DNA of 64,000 nt, taken from Capsicum annuum. Its lineage: Eukaryota > Streptophyta > Magnoliopsida > Solanales > Solanaceae. The notes under the pieces were generated by a model that had not been told where the DNA came from, made no database searches, and saw only the letters and a list, made by a program, of their open reading frames with translations. Positions 23,206 to 33,859 of this stretch are shown in pieces (the first letter of the stretch is position 1; every line of letters starts with the position of its first letter). Position numbers and translations under genes: made by a program. The stretch is from positions 39,608,851 to 39,672,850 of the forward strand of contig NC_061112.1 in assembly GCF_002878395.1 (NCBI RefSeq), given 5' to 3'.

Positions 23206-23760
23206 GTGGGCACTTGTGCTGGATTCATAATCGGGGTTCTATCCATTGTTGGAAAAACAGAAGTGTACCCAGATAACAAATACGAATAAAAATCATAATT
23301 TTACTTACCAAAGTAACCTATGAAGTAATGCCAAAGTGAAAGTGATGTAGTAAACAAAATTTGACCTAAGAAATTGGTCAGATCGCAGCAGTAGCGCTGT
23401 ACCAACAACAACAACAAATGGTCGACAAGAAAAAGATGAAGCAGAAGATGATGAATAAAGCAGCAGAAATAGAAACAATTAACAACAAAAATTGTTAAGA
23501 GAGAGAAAATAACAATCAATGAGAAGAGAGAGAAACACGTCTTTTTTCCTCCGTTTTTCGTTATTTTAGGTATACATTGGGATCAAAGTGTAAATTTAAA
23601 AACTTGCGGGTTATTTTAAAACTTTCCCAACTTTCTTAATACATAATAAAGTAATTGTCACCTCCAACTAATAATTAAGACTTGTGCCATCTACACCTCA
23701 TTTTAAAACTCTTTTGTAACCTGTGGCCCAAACCCCCAAATTTCTTTTACTTGGGTTGGG
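23206..23760. other. Gene-free AT-rich sequence
   Basis: Polypurine stretches (GAAGAGAGAGAGAAAC near 23523) and short CAA runs are the only structure I see. Frames on either strand are short and repeat-driven. Confidence 0.5.
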
Positions 23761-24060
23761 TCTAGTTTGCATCTGGAGGGGTAAAGACAATGAGTGAGAA
23801 TTTTTTTTTAAAGCTACGCGATATTTTTACAATAAAAAAATCATTTCTATATTTTTCTAAATTCACCCTATTTACATAAAAGGTTAAATAACAAGGGTAT
23901 ATATGCATCAGGTGTTAAACGATTTTTCTAAATTCACCCTATTTACATTAAAGGTTGTATAACAAGGGTATATATGCATCAGGTGTTAAACGATGAGGGT
24001 ATATATGCTCTATTTTTTTAACGAAGGGTAGATCCATTCTAAAACATAAAGTTGAGCGGT
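23760..24060. repeat. Right partner of the distant inverted repeat, with an internal 74-bp direct duplication
   Basis: It pairs in reverse orientation with 4690-4960. Inside it, 'tttttctaaattcaccctat' through 'atgcatcaggtgttaaacga' is repeated head to tail at about 23848-23922 and 23923-23996 with few differences, which lengthens this end compared with the left one. Confidence 0.5.
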
Positions 24061-24560
24061 ATATTTGTTTTTTTCTTTTATTCAATTGATTTAATTTTTT
24101 TTTTTTTTTTTTGGAAATTAAGTTTTAAATTAACGCAACTCGTCTCGATCCCCCAGATGTGTTACTTTCTACTCTTTTCTTTTCACTTGGTAACGAGATT
24201 TGAAAAAAATTCACATCCCATTATGCACTTATCACATTTCAGTAGAAAAGTTACTTTCAGAATAATTATAAAAAAAATATTTGTGATCTTATTAGATAAT
24301 TGGTAGATTAATTAATTTTATGCTGAGAAAATCATTTAGGTACTTTAGGAATATTTATAAAATTTTATAAATTGTTGTCCTTAGATGTTATTAAATTTAT
24401 GGGAATAACTTACTTCTTTGAGAATTTCCCAAATTGGATCCTATAATTTAAAAGTCTATTAACTACTTTACTTTTATTGGCAAAATGTATGCTGGCCTTT
24501 ATTGCTCTACCACTATATATTATATGGCTAAAACAGAACCTTTCTCAAACAATTCCAGAG
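24061..24560. other. Gene-free flank with a T-run
   Basis: A run of about 18 T at 24093-24112 and AT-rich sequence. No coding or RNA signal was seen. It forms the 5' flank of the first defensin-like exon. Confidence 0.5.
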
Positions 24561-24570
24561 TATATAATAT
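24561..24570 (+). promoter_or_regulatory. TATA box of defensin-like copy 1
   Basis: TATATAATAT 42 bases before the ATG at 24603. Comparable boxes stand at 24953 (TATATAAT) and 38399 (TATATAAT) in front of the other first exons of the cluster. Confidence 0.5.
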
Positions 24571-24602
24571 TTCTTGTTTAAAGAAAGTGCAAGTGAAAAT
24601 AG

Positions 24603-24663
24603 ATGGCCAAAATTCTGATGAAGTTTGCTAATTTCCTTGTCGCTTTGTTGATGATTACTATGG
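24603..24663 (+). pseudogene. Orphan signal-peptide exon of a defensin-like (DEFL/NCR-type) gene, copy 1
   Basis: The exon encodes 20 residues plus one base (MAKILMKFANFLVALLMITM). This matches in length, phase and layout the first exon of the intact gene at 55886: Lys at position 3, MKF/TKF at 6-8, then a hydrophobic core. It is followed by GTTTGT, a weak donor. No second exon is found before the promoter of the next copy at about 24780, so the cysteine-bearing exon was lost. The exon itself is open and has a TATA box 42 bases upstream. Confidence 0.6.
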
Positions 24664-24952
24664 GTTTGTTTAATTTCTAAATTTTTATTAACCTTTCATA
24701 TGCTATTTATTTTTAATTTTTCATTTTTATTGAAGTGATAGTAAATTTATTTTCATACTATAATTTATTTATGGATCACAAATTCAAATTATAAAATCAG
24801 TCTTTTATCACACGTATAAGCGCGGGATGGGGGTGGGGTACAGTGATTCTCTCTCACACACAACCATAATAAAGAAACCTCACCATTTAACAATCCTATG
24901 TGAGCTTATATTAATAACAAGTGAGATTTGCCTTTTACCCTTTAACAACCCT

Positions 24953-24960
24953 TATATAAT
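24953..24960 (+). promoter_or_regulatory. TATA box of defensin-like copy 2
   Basis: TATATAAT lies 66 bases before the ATG at 25019. The upstream words 'CTTATATTAATAACAAGTGA' and 'GATTTGCCTTTTACCC' recur in front of copy 3 at 38362-38400, so this looks like a conserved cluster promoter. Confidence 0.55.
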
Positions 24961-25132
24961 ATTTTGCTCCAAGTCAAAATCATTTCATAGAAATTACAGT
25001 GCAAAATAGAATAAAAATATGGGGAAGGCTCTTATGAAGCATTCAAAATTAGTTGATGGCCTGATGCTAATCATCATGGGTAATTACCCCTTCTAATTTT
25101 TGCTAAATAATTAGCTTTTTATAGACCCTTTT

Positions 25133-25315
25133 TTTTTTGTTTCTTCTCCGGTGTCCGATACTCACATTAGAATCCAACTAATCTGAATTCACACCGAGTA
25201 GGGCCCTATTTGGGGGTAGCGCTCCCAACAGAGTTTTCTACGTACCTAAGGTCAAACCCTCGACCTCTGATTATGGGAGGAGCAGCTCCATCCGTTGCAC
25301 CACAACCCATGTTGG
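25133..25315 (-). mobile_element. tRNA-derived SINE (Solanaceae TS/SolS-like), minus strand
   Basis: Flanked by a 15-bp target duplication with one mismatch (TTTATAGACCCTTTT at 25118-25132, TTTATAGGCCCTTTT at 25316-25330). On the minus strand it has a pol III A-box-like TGGTGCAACGG and a B-box-like GGTCGAGGGTTTGA, and it ends in an A-rich tail (T-run at 25131-25138 on the plus strand). The intron of the intact defensin-like gene lacks it, giving an empty site for comparison. Confidence 0.8.
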
Positions 25316-25415
25316 TTTATAGGCCCTTTTAATAATTCATCGCTAAATAGATTAGTAATAGAATATTTTTGTTGTTCTATTTATAAAATTTATCTAACAA
25401 ATTTTAATTTTTATT

Positions 25416-26991
25416 GGCTTAAGTCATTGACAAACACTTAAAGTTTTCCCAAAAATTCACTTAGACCCCTCAATTAAGAATTGTACCTATCAGGCCCCTA
25501 ACCCACCCGAATTTTGATCCAATCAATCCTTTTTTTGTCAATCAGCTAAAAGCTAAAGTGTGTACAACATACATGTGATGATGTGGCAAAACCGATGAAT
25601 TAAAAGGTGACACTTGACATTGAATCCAAAAGTAATTAAAAAATATTCCATAACTGATTAAATTATAATTAAAAAAGAATTATAACCTTAAAAAAAAAAA
25701 AAAAAAAAAAAAAACCAACCCCCCCCCCCCCCCCCCCCCCCTTCCTCCTTAAATTTTTTTTTTTTTAAAAAAAAAACACCTCCTGCCCCACTCCCTGCCC
25801 CCCACCCCTCCTCTTCTTCATCTTGTATTCAAAAATTCTTCGGCGCAGCTTCATTTTTTTCGACAAAATTCTTCCTCTTCTACAATGACAAATGAGATGG
25901 AGAAAACTCAAAATNNNNNNNNNNNNNNNNNNNNNNNNNNNNNNNNNNNNNNNNNNNNNNNNNNNNNNNNNNNNNNNNNNNNNNNNNNNNNNNNNNNNNN
26001 NNNNNNNNNNNNNNCCAATCAATCCTTTTTTTGTCAATCAGCTAAAAGCTAAAGTGTGTACGACATACACGCGATGATGTGGCAAAACCGATGAATTAAA
26101 AGGTGACAGTTGACATTGAATCCAAAAGTAATTAAAAAATATTCCATAACTGATTAAATTATAATTAAAAAAGAATTATAACCTTAAAAAAAAAAAAAAA
26201 AAAAAAAAAACCAACCCCCCCCCCCCCCCCCCCCCCCTTCCTCCTTAAATTTTTTTTTTTTTAAAAAAAAAACACCTCCTGCCCCACTCCCTGCCCCCCA
26301 CCCCTCCTCTTCTTCATCTTGTATTCAAAAATCCTTCGGCACAGCTTCATTTTTTTCGACAAAATTCTTCCTCTTCTACAATGACAAATGAGATGGAGAA
26401 AACTCAAAATAGATTGAGAAATATTAAATAGCTTATTGATTTAGGAAAATAGCATTTTGATTTTTCTTTTTGAATTAAATTTACAATTTTGTTGATTTGT
26501 GAAAAAATTGAATTTACATTTTTTCGACAAACTTTCATTTTTCTAGCAAACTTCCATTTTTACGGCAAACTAATGGAGGAAAAGAATTAAGAATAAGATC
26601 GAACTGAGAACGAAAAAATTTTAAATTGAATTCAAACGTAAATTCAAAATTAAGAACAAAACAAGAGAAAAAATAGGAGGAAAATTAAATATAAGAAAAA
26701 AAATGAGGAAGAAGAGTGGGAGAAAAAGATGAGGGGGGATATCGGATGGGGGTGGAGCCTTTTTAAAAAAAATTATTTTATTAATAATTTTTGGGGCCTC
26801 CACTTGGCACGTTTTTATTCATGATTTAGTCAAAAAATTACTCCTCACGTGCCTATATTGAGTGAAACACACGTGGAGTGTCATGTGGGCAAAAAAGGCC
26901 TGATTGAATCAAATCCGTGTAAGTTAGAGGTCTGATAGGTACATAAGTGAACTTTTGGGACAACTTTAAGTATCTATCGATAACTTAAGCC
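25416..26991. mobile_element. Mutator-like TIR element in the intron of defensin-like copy 2
   Basis: The ends are inverted repeats of about 70 bases: GGCTTAAGTCATTGACAAAC on the left, and on the right the reverse complement of GGCTTAAGTTATCGATAGAT. Both continue through CACTTAAAGTT.TCCCAAAA and TTCACTTA, then ACCTATCAG. The flanks are ATTTTTATT and ATTCCTATT, a 9-bp target duplication with two changes, fitting the Mutator superfamily. The interior has an A-run/C-run (25690-25741), no transposase, and a 100-N gap flanked by the same 396 bases on both sides. It is non-autonomous. Confidence 0.7.
25915..26014. other. Assembly gap of 100 N with duplicated flanks
   Basis: The 396 bases ending at 25914 (from 25519) and the 396 bases from 26015 are nearly identical, with only a handful of changes. 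This suggests two unmerged overlapping contig ends. Any frame through the N run is meaningless. Confidence 0.9.
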
Positions 26992-27256
26992 ATTCCTATT
27001 TAATAATTTACCTTGTTGCGAATCATCATTGTTTTATCCCTCTTCTTATTCTCTCTAGCCATAATTATCGTCAAATAATTGATTGATTAATATAAAATTT
27101 TTAAGTATTCATCGTTGAATAAGATTACTGACAAATTTTTGCTACTAATTTGATTTTGTTTAAATGTTTTAGTTACAGAGTTTTCATCCAACAAGGTGGC
27201 AAAGGCATTCTTTTGTATTGAGCATCAAGATTGATTTTTATATTGTGAGTTTCAAG

Positions 27257-30084
27257 TAAGGGTGTAAAATGGGTCTGGTTAATCTGGTCCGACTTATCCC
27301 TACCTGGCCCACTTAGAAAAATCAGTCCGGTTTGATCTGACCCAGTCAGCCCACAATCTGTAGGGTACTGAGCCCGGAGCTGAATTAGTTTTAGTTTTGG
27401 GCCCAGTTAACCCAGTTCAGTCCAAGTCCTCCGGTTAATCGGGCCGGAACAGGCCAGATTGATTTATTTTTTTTTAGAAAAAAAATCAATTTTATATATG
27501 TAGTATATATATTGTAGTAAATTTTATTTCAAGTAGTATGTATATATTGAATGATACGTATATATGTGCATATATCTTCTATAGACGTATATATATAACG
27601 TATAAATGTATATGCTTTATAAATTACTGTATAACTAAATATATAGTGTGTGTATATAGTGTAGTATATATATATTGTAATATATTTTATTTAAAGTATT
27701 ACATATATATTGAATGATACGTATATATGTATCTATATCTTCTATAGATGTATATATTTAACGTATACATGTGTATATGTTTTATAAATTAGTATATAAC
27801 TATATATAGTGTGTATATATTGTAGTATATATATTGTAATATATTTTATTTAAAGTAGTACGTATATATTGAATGGTACGTATATATATGTGTATATCTT
27901 TTATAGACGTATATATTTAACGTATACATGTGTATATGTTTTATAAATTAGTGTATAACTAAATATATAGTGTGTGTATATATTGTAGTGTATATATATT
28001 GTAGTATATTTTATTTAAATTAGTACATATATATTGAATGATACGTAAATAGTGTATATATCTTCTATAGACATATATATTTAACGTATACATGTGTATA
28101 TATTTTATAAATTAGTATATAACTATATATATAGTGTGCGTATATATTGTAGTATATTTTTTTTAAAGTAGTACGTATATACTGAATGGTACGTATATAT
28201 GTGTATATATCTTATATAGCCGTATATATTTAACTAAATGTGTATATGTTTTATAAATTAGTGTATAACTATATATATAGTGTGTGTATATATTGTAGTG
28301 TATATATAGTGTAGTATATTTTATTTAATGTAGTACATATATATTGAATGGTACGTATATTTGTGTATATATCTTCTATAGACGTATATATTTAACGTAT
28401 ACATGTGTATATGTTTTATAAATTAGTATATAACTATATATAGTGTGTGTGTATATATTATAGTATATTTTATTTAAAGTAATACGTATATATCGAATGG
28501 TATGTATATATGTGTATATATATGTATACATGTATATATATTTTATAAATTAGAGTATAAATAAATATATATTGTGTGTATATATTGTAGTATATTTTTT
28601 TTAAAGTAGTACATATATATTGAATGGTACAAATACATGTGTATATATCTTCTATAGATGCATATATTTAACGTCTACATGTGTATATGTTTTATAAATT
28701 AGTATAGAACTATATATATATATATAGTGTGTGTATATATTGTAGTATATATAATGTAGTATATTGTATTTAAAATAGTACTTATATATTGAATGGTACG
28801 TATATATCTTTTATAGACGTATATATTTAACGTATACATGTGTATATGTTTTATAAATTAGTGTATAATTATATATATAGTGTGTGTATATTGTAGTATA
28901 CATATTGTAGTATATTTTATTTANNNNNNNNNNNNNNNNNNNNNNNNNNNNNNNNNNNNNNNNNNNNNNNNNNNNNNNNNNNNNNNNNNNNNNNNNNNNN
29001 NNNNNNNNNNNNNNNNNNNNNNNTGTTTTATAAATTAGTATAGAACTATATATATATATATATAGTGTGTATATATTGTAGTATATATAATGTAGTATAT
29101 TGTATTTAAAATAGTACGTATATATTGAATGGTACGTATATATCTTTTATAGACGTATATATTTAACGTATACATGTGTATATGTTTTATAAATTAGTGT
29201 ATAATTATATATATAGTGTGTGTATATTGTAGTATACATATTGTAGTATATTTTATTTAAAGTAGTACGTATATATTGAATGGTACGTATATATGTGTAT
29301 ATATCTTTTATAGATGTATATTTATTTAACGTATACATGTGTATATATTTTATAAATTAGTGTATAACTAAATATATAGTGTGTGTATATATTGTAGTAT
29401 ATTTTATTTAAAGTAGTACATATATATTGAATGGTACGTGTATATGTGTCTATATGTTCTATAGACGCATATATTTAACATATACATGTGTATATGTTTT
29501 ATAAATTAGTATATAACTCTATATATAGTGTGTGTATATATTGTAGTATATTTTATTTTAAGTAGTACGTATATATTGAATGGTACGTATATATGTGTAT
29601 ATATCTTCTATTGACGTTATATTTAACGTGTACATGTGTATATATTTTATAAATTATTATATATATCATTATATTATAGTTTATTTACAGTAACATATAT
29701 ATTTAACTAACGTATAGTTGTCTACATGATTAAATGTGTAATTGTGTATATGTGTATATATTTTTTAAATCTAATGTAGTTTATACTATATATATAGTGT
29801 ATATATATTGTTTAACGTATTTAAAATGTATATACGTGGGTATATATAGTGTATATTGGATTTTTATTTTTGACAGGATTTTTAATCGGTTTTGACCGGG
29901 TTTAGATGGGTTGGACTGGATTGGATTAAATAGGCCGATTCAGGGTTGTTTTTAAAAAAATTACTGTTGGGCTAGAAATTGGATCATCCCGTTTAACCAA
30001 GCCCGAATCCAGATCGACCCATTACCCGGCTAACATTTACGAATCGGTTCCGGTTGACCCGACCCGGCACACTTAACACCCTTA
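27257..30084. mobile_element. Non-autonomous hAT-type element with internal AT-rich tandem repeats
   Basis: It begins TAAGGGTGTAAAATGGG and ends AACACCCTTA, so the termini are inverted (TAAGGGTGT). It is flanked by a perfect 8-bp duplication GTTTCAAG (27249-27256 and 30085-30092), the hAT signature. Subterminal GC-rich blocks with CCGG/GGGCC words lie at both ends (27280-27460 and 29870-30075). Between them are about a dozen units of roughly 160 bases, built of 'acgtatatattgaatggtacgt', 'cttctatagacgtatatatt' and 'ttttataaattagt'. There is no transposase. It sits in exon 2 of defensin-like copy 2. Confidence 0.85.
28924..29023. other. Assembly gap of 100 N with duplicated flanks
   Basis: 28688-28923 and 29024-29259 are almost the same sequence (start TGTTTTATAAATTAGTATAG, end TATTTTATTTA). 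As at the first gap, the bases after the N run repeat those before it. This probably adds a false copy to the tandem array in the hAT element. Confidence 0.85.
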
Positions 30085-30175
30085 GTTTCAAGGTGAATAT
30101 GGTGCTTGTCTTTTTAATAGTTGCCTTTGTTTTGCCAAGTCAAAATTTGAAATGGTTTTAGCACCGAAGAATTAA

Positions 30176-30755
30176 TTATCTTGGGACAAAGTTTTAGCTA
30201 CATTCGATGTTTTATGTTTATGTGAATGAGCATGAATAAAATTTTAGTGTTGATGTATCAACTTTCGTCATCTATTCAGGTTTCGAGCTCCTAGATAAAT
30301 TTATCTTCGGCCTAAAATGTACATATATAATCATTATTTATCTTACATTTTATAAGTTATATCTCTATTTGAGTAAGAATATATTAATTTAACAATACAA
30401 ACAAACAAGATTCAAAAAATCAAATTGAGATTAAAGTTGATATCTAAACACAACAATCATACCATAAGTGGAGTTAATATCTTAAAACATCATTGAGCTA
30501 TTGGAGATTAACTTGCAAAGTTATTGAACTTTGATTTGTATCAAAAATATCACTCAAATAAAAATTTTTATTTTCTAAAATCACTCAACTACATTATCAT
30601 TTCAAAAAAAATGTCATGACAAAATAAATTATTTTTTATGTCATGTAATTTGTAAACATGGACACCATATTAAAATAATCGACCCCTTTTATTTTTTGTA
30701 TCCCAATGTGTGGAATAATAATCACCCGATAATGTTTTACTTAAAGTAAATATAA
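30176..30755. repeat. 3' flank of defensin-like copy 2, then an inverted-repeat segment (30470-30620)
   Basis: 30176-30240 is similar to the 3' flank of the intact gene (ATGTTTTATGT, ATGTGAATGAGC). The segment 30470-30620 (AATATCTTAAAA, TTGCAAAGTTATTGAA, TCAAAAATATCACTCAA) is about three-quarters identical to the reverse complement of 38085-38255. Confidence 0.55.
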
Positions 30756-31427
30756 GGGGAAATGACAGAAACGACACTTTAAATTAAACTATTTTCATGA
30801 AAATGTCCATGGAATTTAAATTCCACTTTCTAGTCATTTCAATTACTGGCTTATTCTATACCGTTTCTACAAATCTTCTATACAGTTTCTATACAAATCT
30901 TATACTTATAAATATTCTATACGGAAATTATACAGTTTTGATCTACAATTTATACAATAATTTTGCTTTTTCTTTTTACACGTTTTAGACAACAATTATA
31001 TAATTTTCATACACTTTCTATATATTTTTTCTCTATATTTTATGCATATACATATTTGATAAACCTATACAATTTTTGTACATATATTTTATTTAGATAC
31101 ATATTCTATTTAACAATTATATCGTTTTTATATAATTTAATTATTATTTCTAAACAATATAACAAGCTGAATATCTGATCAGTTAAAAAATTTATAACAA
31201 AAAAAATTAAAATATTTTTAAAAGAGCCAAACTGCCCAAGTTGAATACTGTATCAATATTGTATATAGATTGTATCGATATTGTATATGGACTATATATT
31301 GATTACGTAGGCCAAAATGACCCAAATTAGGAACTGGTTATAAAGCGGAAATAGTATATCCGACTGGCCATTTTATGAAAAGTTTTCAAACTTGGGCTAT
31401 TTATTTTAAAAAGTGCGTCCTTTTCCC
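30756..31427. mobile_element. 672-bp TIR element (MITE-type)
   Basis: The left end GGGGAAATGACAGAAACGAC and the right end, reversed GGGAAAAGGACGCACTTT, are inverted repeats. They continue through 'ACTTT.aaa.taaa.ta' to 'TTTTCATAAAATGGCCA' on the right and 'TTTTCATGAAAATGTCCA' on the left. It is flanked by AATATAA on both sides (30749-30755 and 31428-31434). The interior is rich in TATAC words and has no transposase. Short frames inside it are compositional. Confidence 0.65.
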
Positions 31428-31671
31428 AATATAATTTGAATGTTTTTCTATCAAGATCTTTATTTTTTTGTTCAAAATAAGGAACCCAATGAAGAACCAT
31501 TAATAATCATTCAAGCCAATGTACTGACTGCTTAAGGTGTTGATGAAGTTGCAATTGAAAGTATTGACTGAAACTGTTAGACCGTCTTTTACTTCTAAAA
31601 GAGGGAGACTCTTTAAGAGAAAAGTCATGGAGGACTATGTTGTTGAAGCTCGTAAGAAGAAGAGTAGAAAT

Positions 31672-32448
31672 TGTTGTTTTTATGGGCATTTTAACATTAA
31701 GTTTAATATGTTTTAATGCCTTAATATCATAACATAAGCGGCCGAATGCCTTCTCCACTTCTCCATTTAGAATTAATTACTATTATTTTTTTATTTCATC
31801 CGTTTGAACACCCTGCATCAGTTTTCTTTTCCTATTACCTAAGGCAAAATACTTTATGCCTATTGATTTACTTGGAGTTAATGGTAGTTTAAGGCACCAA
31901 AATGAACGTCAGTGGTTGCATTAAGAGTATTTGTTTTATGGTTACTGGAGGATGAATTTAATCATCATTTTCCTTGAGATTCATTTAACCACTCATGCTT
32001 TATTTCCTCATTATATTTCGTAACTCTTGTAACTTATAGAACATTGATCTTCCCAATACTTCTTCCTATTCATTGCATGAAAGGCTTTCTCATCTACAAA
32101 TAGTGATGGTCTTGCATATTTTTGAGTATACACAAGATAATATAGAGTTCACTAAAGTTAGTAAAAAAGAGAGTTTGTTAGTTGAAGGAATGTGTTCTTT
32201 TTGTGAAGATTTGAATTCTAACTCTTGTCCAGAGGTATTGAGTTGTATTTTGTGAGAAGGTTGTTGTATCTTCAAGGGAACAAGTCAAGAAAATTACTGT
32301 TGGACTGGTGAAACAATTTGTTGCAGTGGATTTGAATTTTCTTAAATAGAGTGAGATATTCGTGCCTCAGTCGAAGAAGAAGAAGATACCTTTATTTTTT
32401 CTTCACTTGTAACTTTTTAGTTGTAGTTTTATTATAATTTCACGAATA
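31672..32448 (+). repeat. 5' LTR of the copia element
   Basis: Starts TGTTGTTTTTATGGGC and is repeated at 37003. It contains a TATA-like CATCTACAAATAG near 32090 and ends near CACGAATA. Confidence 0.85.
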
Positions 32449-32464
32449 ATCTTAAGGAGATTCA

Positions 32465-32900
32465 ATGGCAACAAATGAAAAATCCGCGGATGTCAAGATG
32501 AGAGATCTTATCAAGCCATTCCAGTTCAACAGTACTCACTTCAAGAGGTGGAAGGGTAAAATATTTTACTACTTAAGTCTTCTCAATGTTTCTTATGTGT
32601 TAATTAAGAAGAATTCAAACAAAGTAGATAAATCTTTCATGACTGACAATGAACTTATTTCTCTTCAAGAGAAAGTTGAAAAATATGATAGTGACTCTTA
32701 TAAGTATCGGTACTTTCTTCTTAATTGTCTATCTGATAAATTTTATGATTATTATGATAGAACTTACTCTAGTGCGAATAAAATTTAAAAAGCGTTGCAG
32801 AGTAAGTATGATACTGAGGAGACTGGACAAAAAAGTATGTCGCTAGCAGATTTTTTTCATTTTCAAATAGTGGATAAGAAATCAGTGGTAGACCAAGCTC
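32465..32900 (+). pseudogene. gag: Copia gag
   Basis: Begins [20 protein letters not shown], then [12 protein letters not shown], the usual start of a copia Gag (UBN2/DUF4219-type: F.G.NF..W). The frame stops at 32788. Related sequence continues in another frame. The coat protein is packaged with element RNA in the known family; this copy is broken. Confidence 0.7.
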
Positions 32901-33194
32901 AGAGCTCATAATTATTGTTGGAGCTCTCAGGTCTGAATAAGTCAAAATTTAAGGTAACCTTATTGTTTGTGACATAATTGATAAACATCCACCTTCGTGG
33001 AAAGAATTTCAAAAAAATATGCGCCACAAGAAAAAAGGAAACTTTTCTTGAGACTTTTGATAATGAGAATTCGTATGGAAGAAGAGACAAGGGGAGAAGA
33101 TGCACATTTTTAAACAAAAGAGAACAACATCACACCGAAGGTAAATTTAAGTACTTCAATTAAAGCTATCCCTAAAACTAATCAAAATGCTACT

Positions 33195-33410
33195 TTGAAG
33201 CCTAGGAAGAAAAAATTCAAGATAAATGATGGTAGGCATACTAAGGACAATAATGGTGGAAATAACCAAGAAAAAAATCAACAAATTCAAGAAAAGAGAC
33301 CGTGCTTTGTCTGTGGCAAGGGTGAACATATTACTCGATTTTGCAAATATAAAAAATGTGAGCCTGCCCTTCACCAAACGTTATCGAAGAATCATTTATG
33401 GCGGTCATAA
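33195..33410 (+). pseudogene. Copia nucleocapsid zinc knuckle
   Basis: A basic Lys/Asn-rich lead is followed by CFVCGKGEHITRFC, the CX2CX4HX4C knuckle that binds element RNA. The frame ends soon after and protease continues in another frame. Confidence 0.75.
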
Positions 33411-33778
33411 CAGACATAAACATGGTGGAGAATGTTGATGGATGGTGGGCAGAATCTGGTACAAACCGTCATGTCTGTTATGACAGTGATTGGTTTAAAA
33501 AATATACTCCTTTTGAGGAACCCAAAATCATCATGCTTGGAGATTCACACACAACTTATGTGCTTGAAATGGGAGATTTTGAGTTGAGATTTACTTTTGG
33601 AAGGATATTAATTTTAAAAGATGTACTTTATACTCCTTCCATGAGAAAAAATTTGATGTCTAGTTTTCTTCTTAATAAAGCAGACTGCAAACAGATTATT
33701 GAATCTGGCCAGTATGTAATTGTGAAAATTGATATTTTTGTGGGAAAGGGTATGCTTGTGATTGTATGTTCAAGTTGA
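33398..33778 (+). pseudogene. Copia aspartic protease region
   Basis: [18 protein letters not shown] stands where the family has W.[IL]DSGA..H; here Asp is replaced by Glu (AES) and Ala by Thr, so the catalytic site is damaged. [20 protein letters not shown] and the following residues match the usual downstream strand region. Confidence 0.7.
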
Positions 33779-33859
33779 ATGTTGAAATGAACAAAACAAC
33801 TACTTCTGTTTATATGCTTTCTTTTACTAATTTTTGACATGCTCGTTTGTCATATAAAT

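Larger units (their letters stand above)
25019..30175 (+). pseudogene. Defensin-like (DEFL/NCR-type) peptide gene, copy 2, split by three transposons
   Basis: Exon 1 (25019-25079) encodes MGKALMKHSKLVDGLMLIIM and ends in phase 1 at GGTAATTA, the same donor as the intact gene. Exon 2 starts at 27173 after TTTTAG. It reads VTEFSSNKVAKAFFC up to 27256, is interrupted by the hAT element, and resumes at 30093 through GACLFNSCLCF and KSKFEMVLAPKN to a stop at 30175. The two halves are in one frame when the element and one target duplication are left out. One stop interrupts that frame: TGA in place of the TGC codon for the second cysteine. The other five cysteines are kept. The intron carries a SINE and a Mutator-like TIR element and aligns outside them with the intron of the 55886 gene. 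Not functional as it stands. Confidence 0.8.

Noticed and set aside
25765..26077. ORFs reading through 25915-26014
   Set aside because: They cross a 100-N gap; the frame has no meaning.
29147..29338. Minus-strand Tyr/Thr/Ile ORF
   Set aside because: It is a frame through the AT-rich tandem repeat of the hAT element.
30797..31178. Phe/Tyr/Leu-rich membrane-like ORFs
   Set aside because: They lie inside a TIR element rich in TATAC words; the hydrophobicity is compositional.
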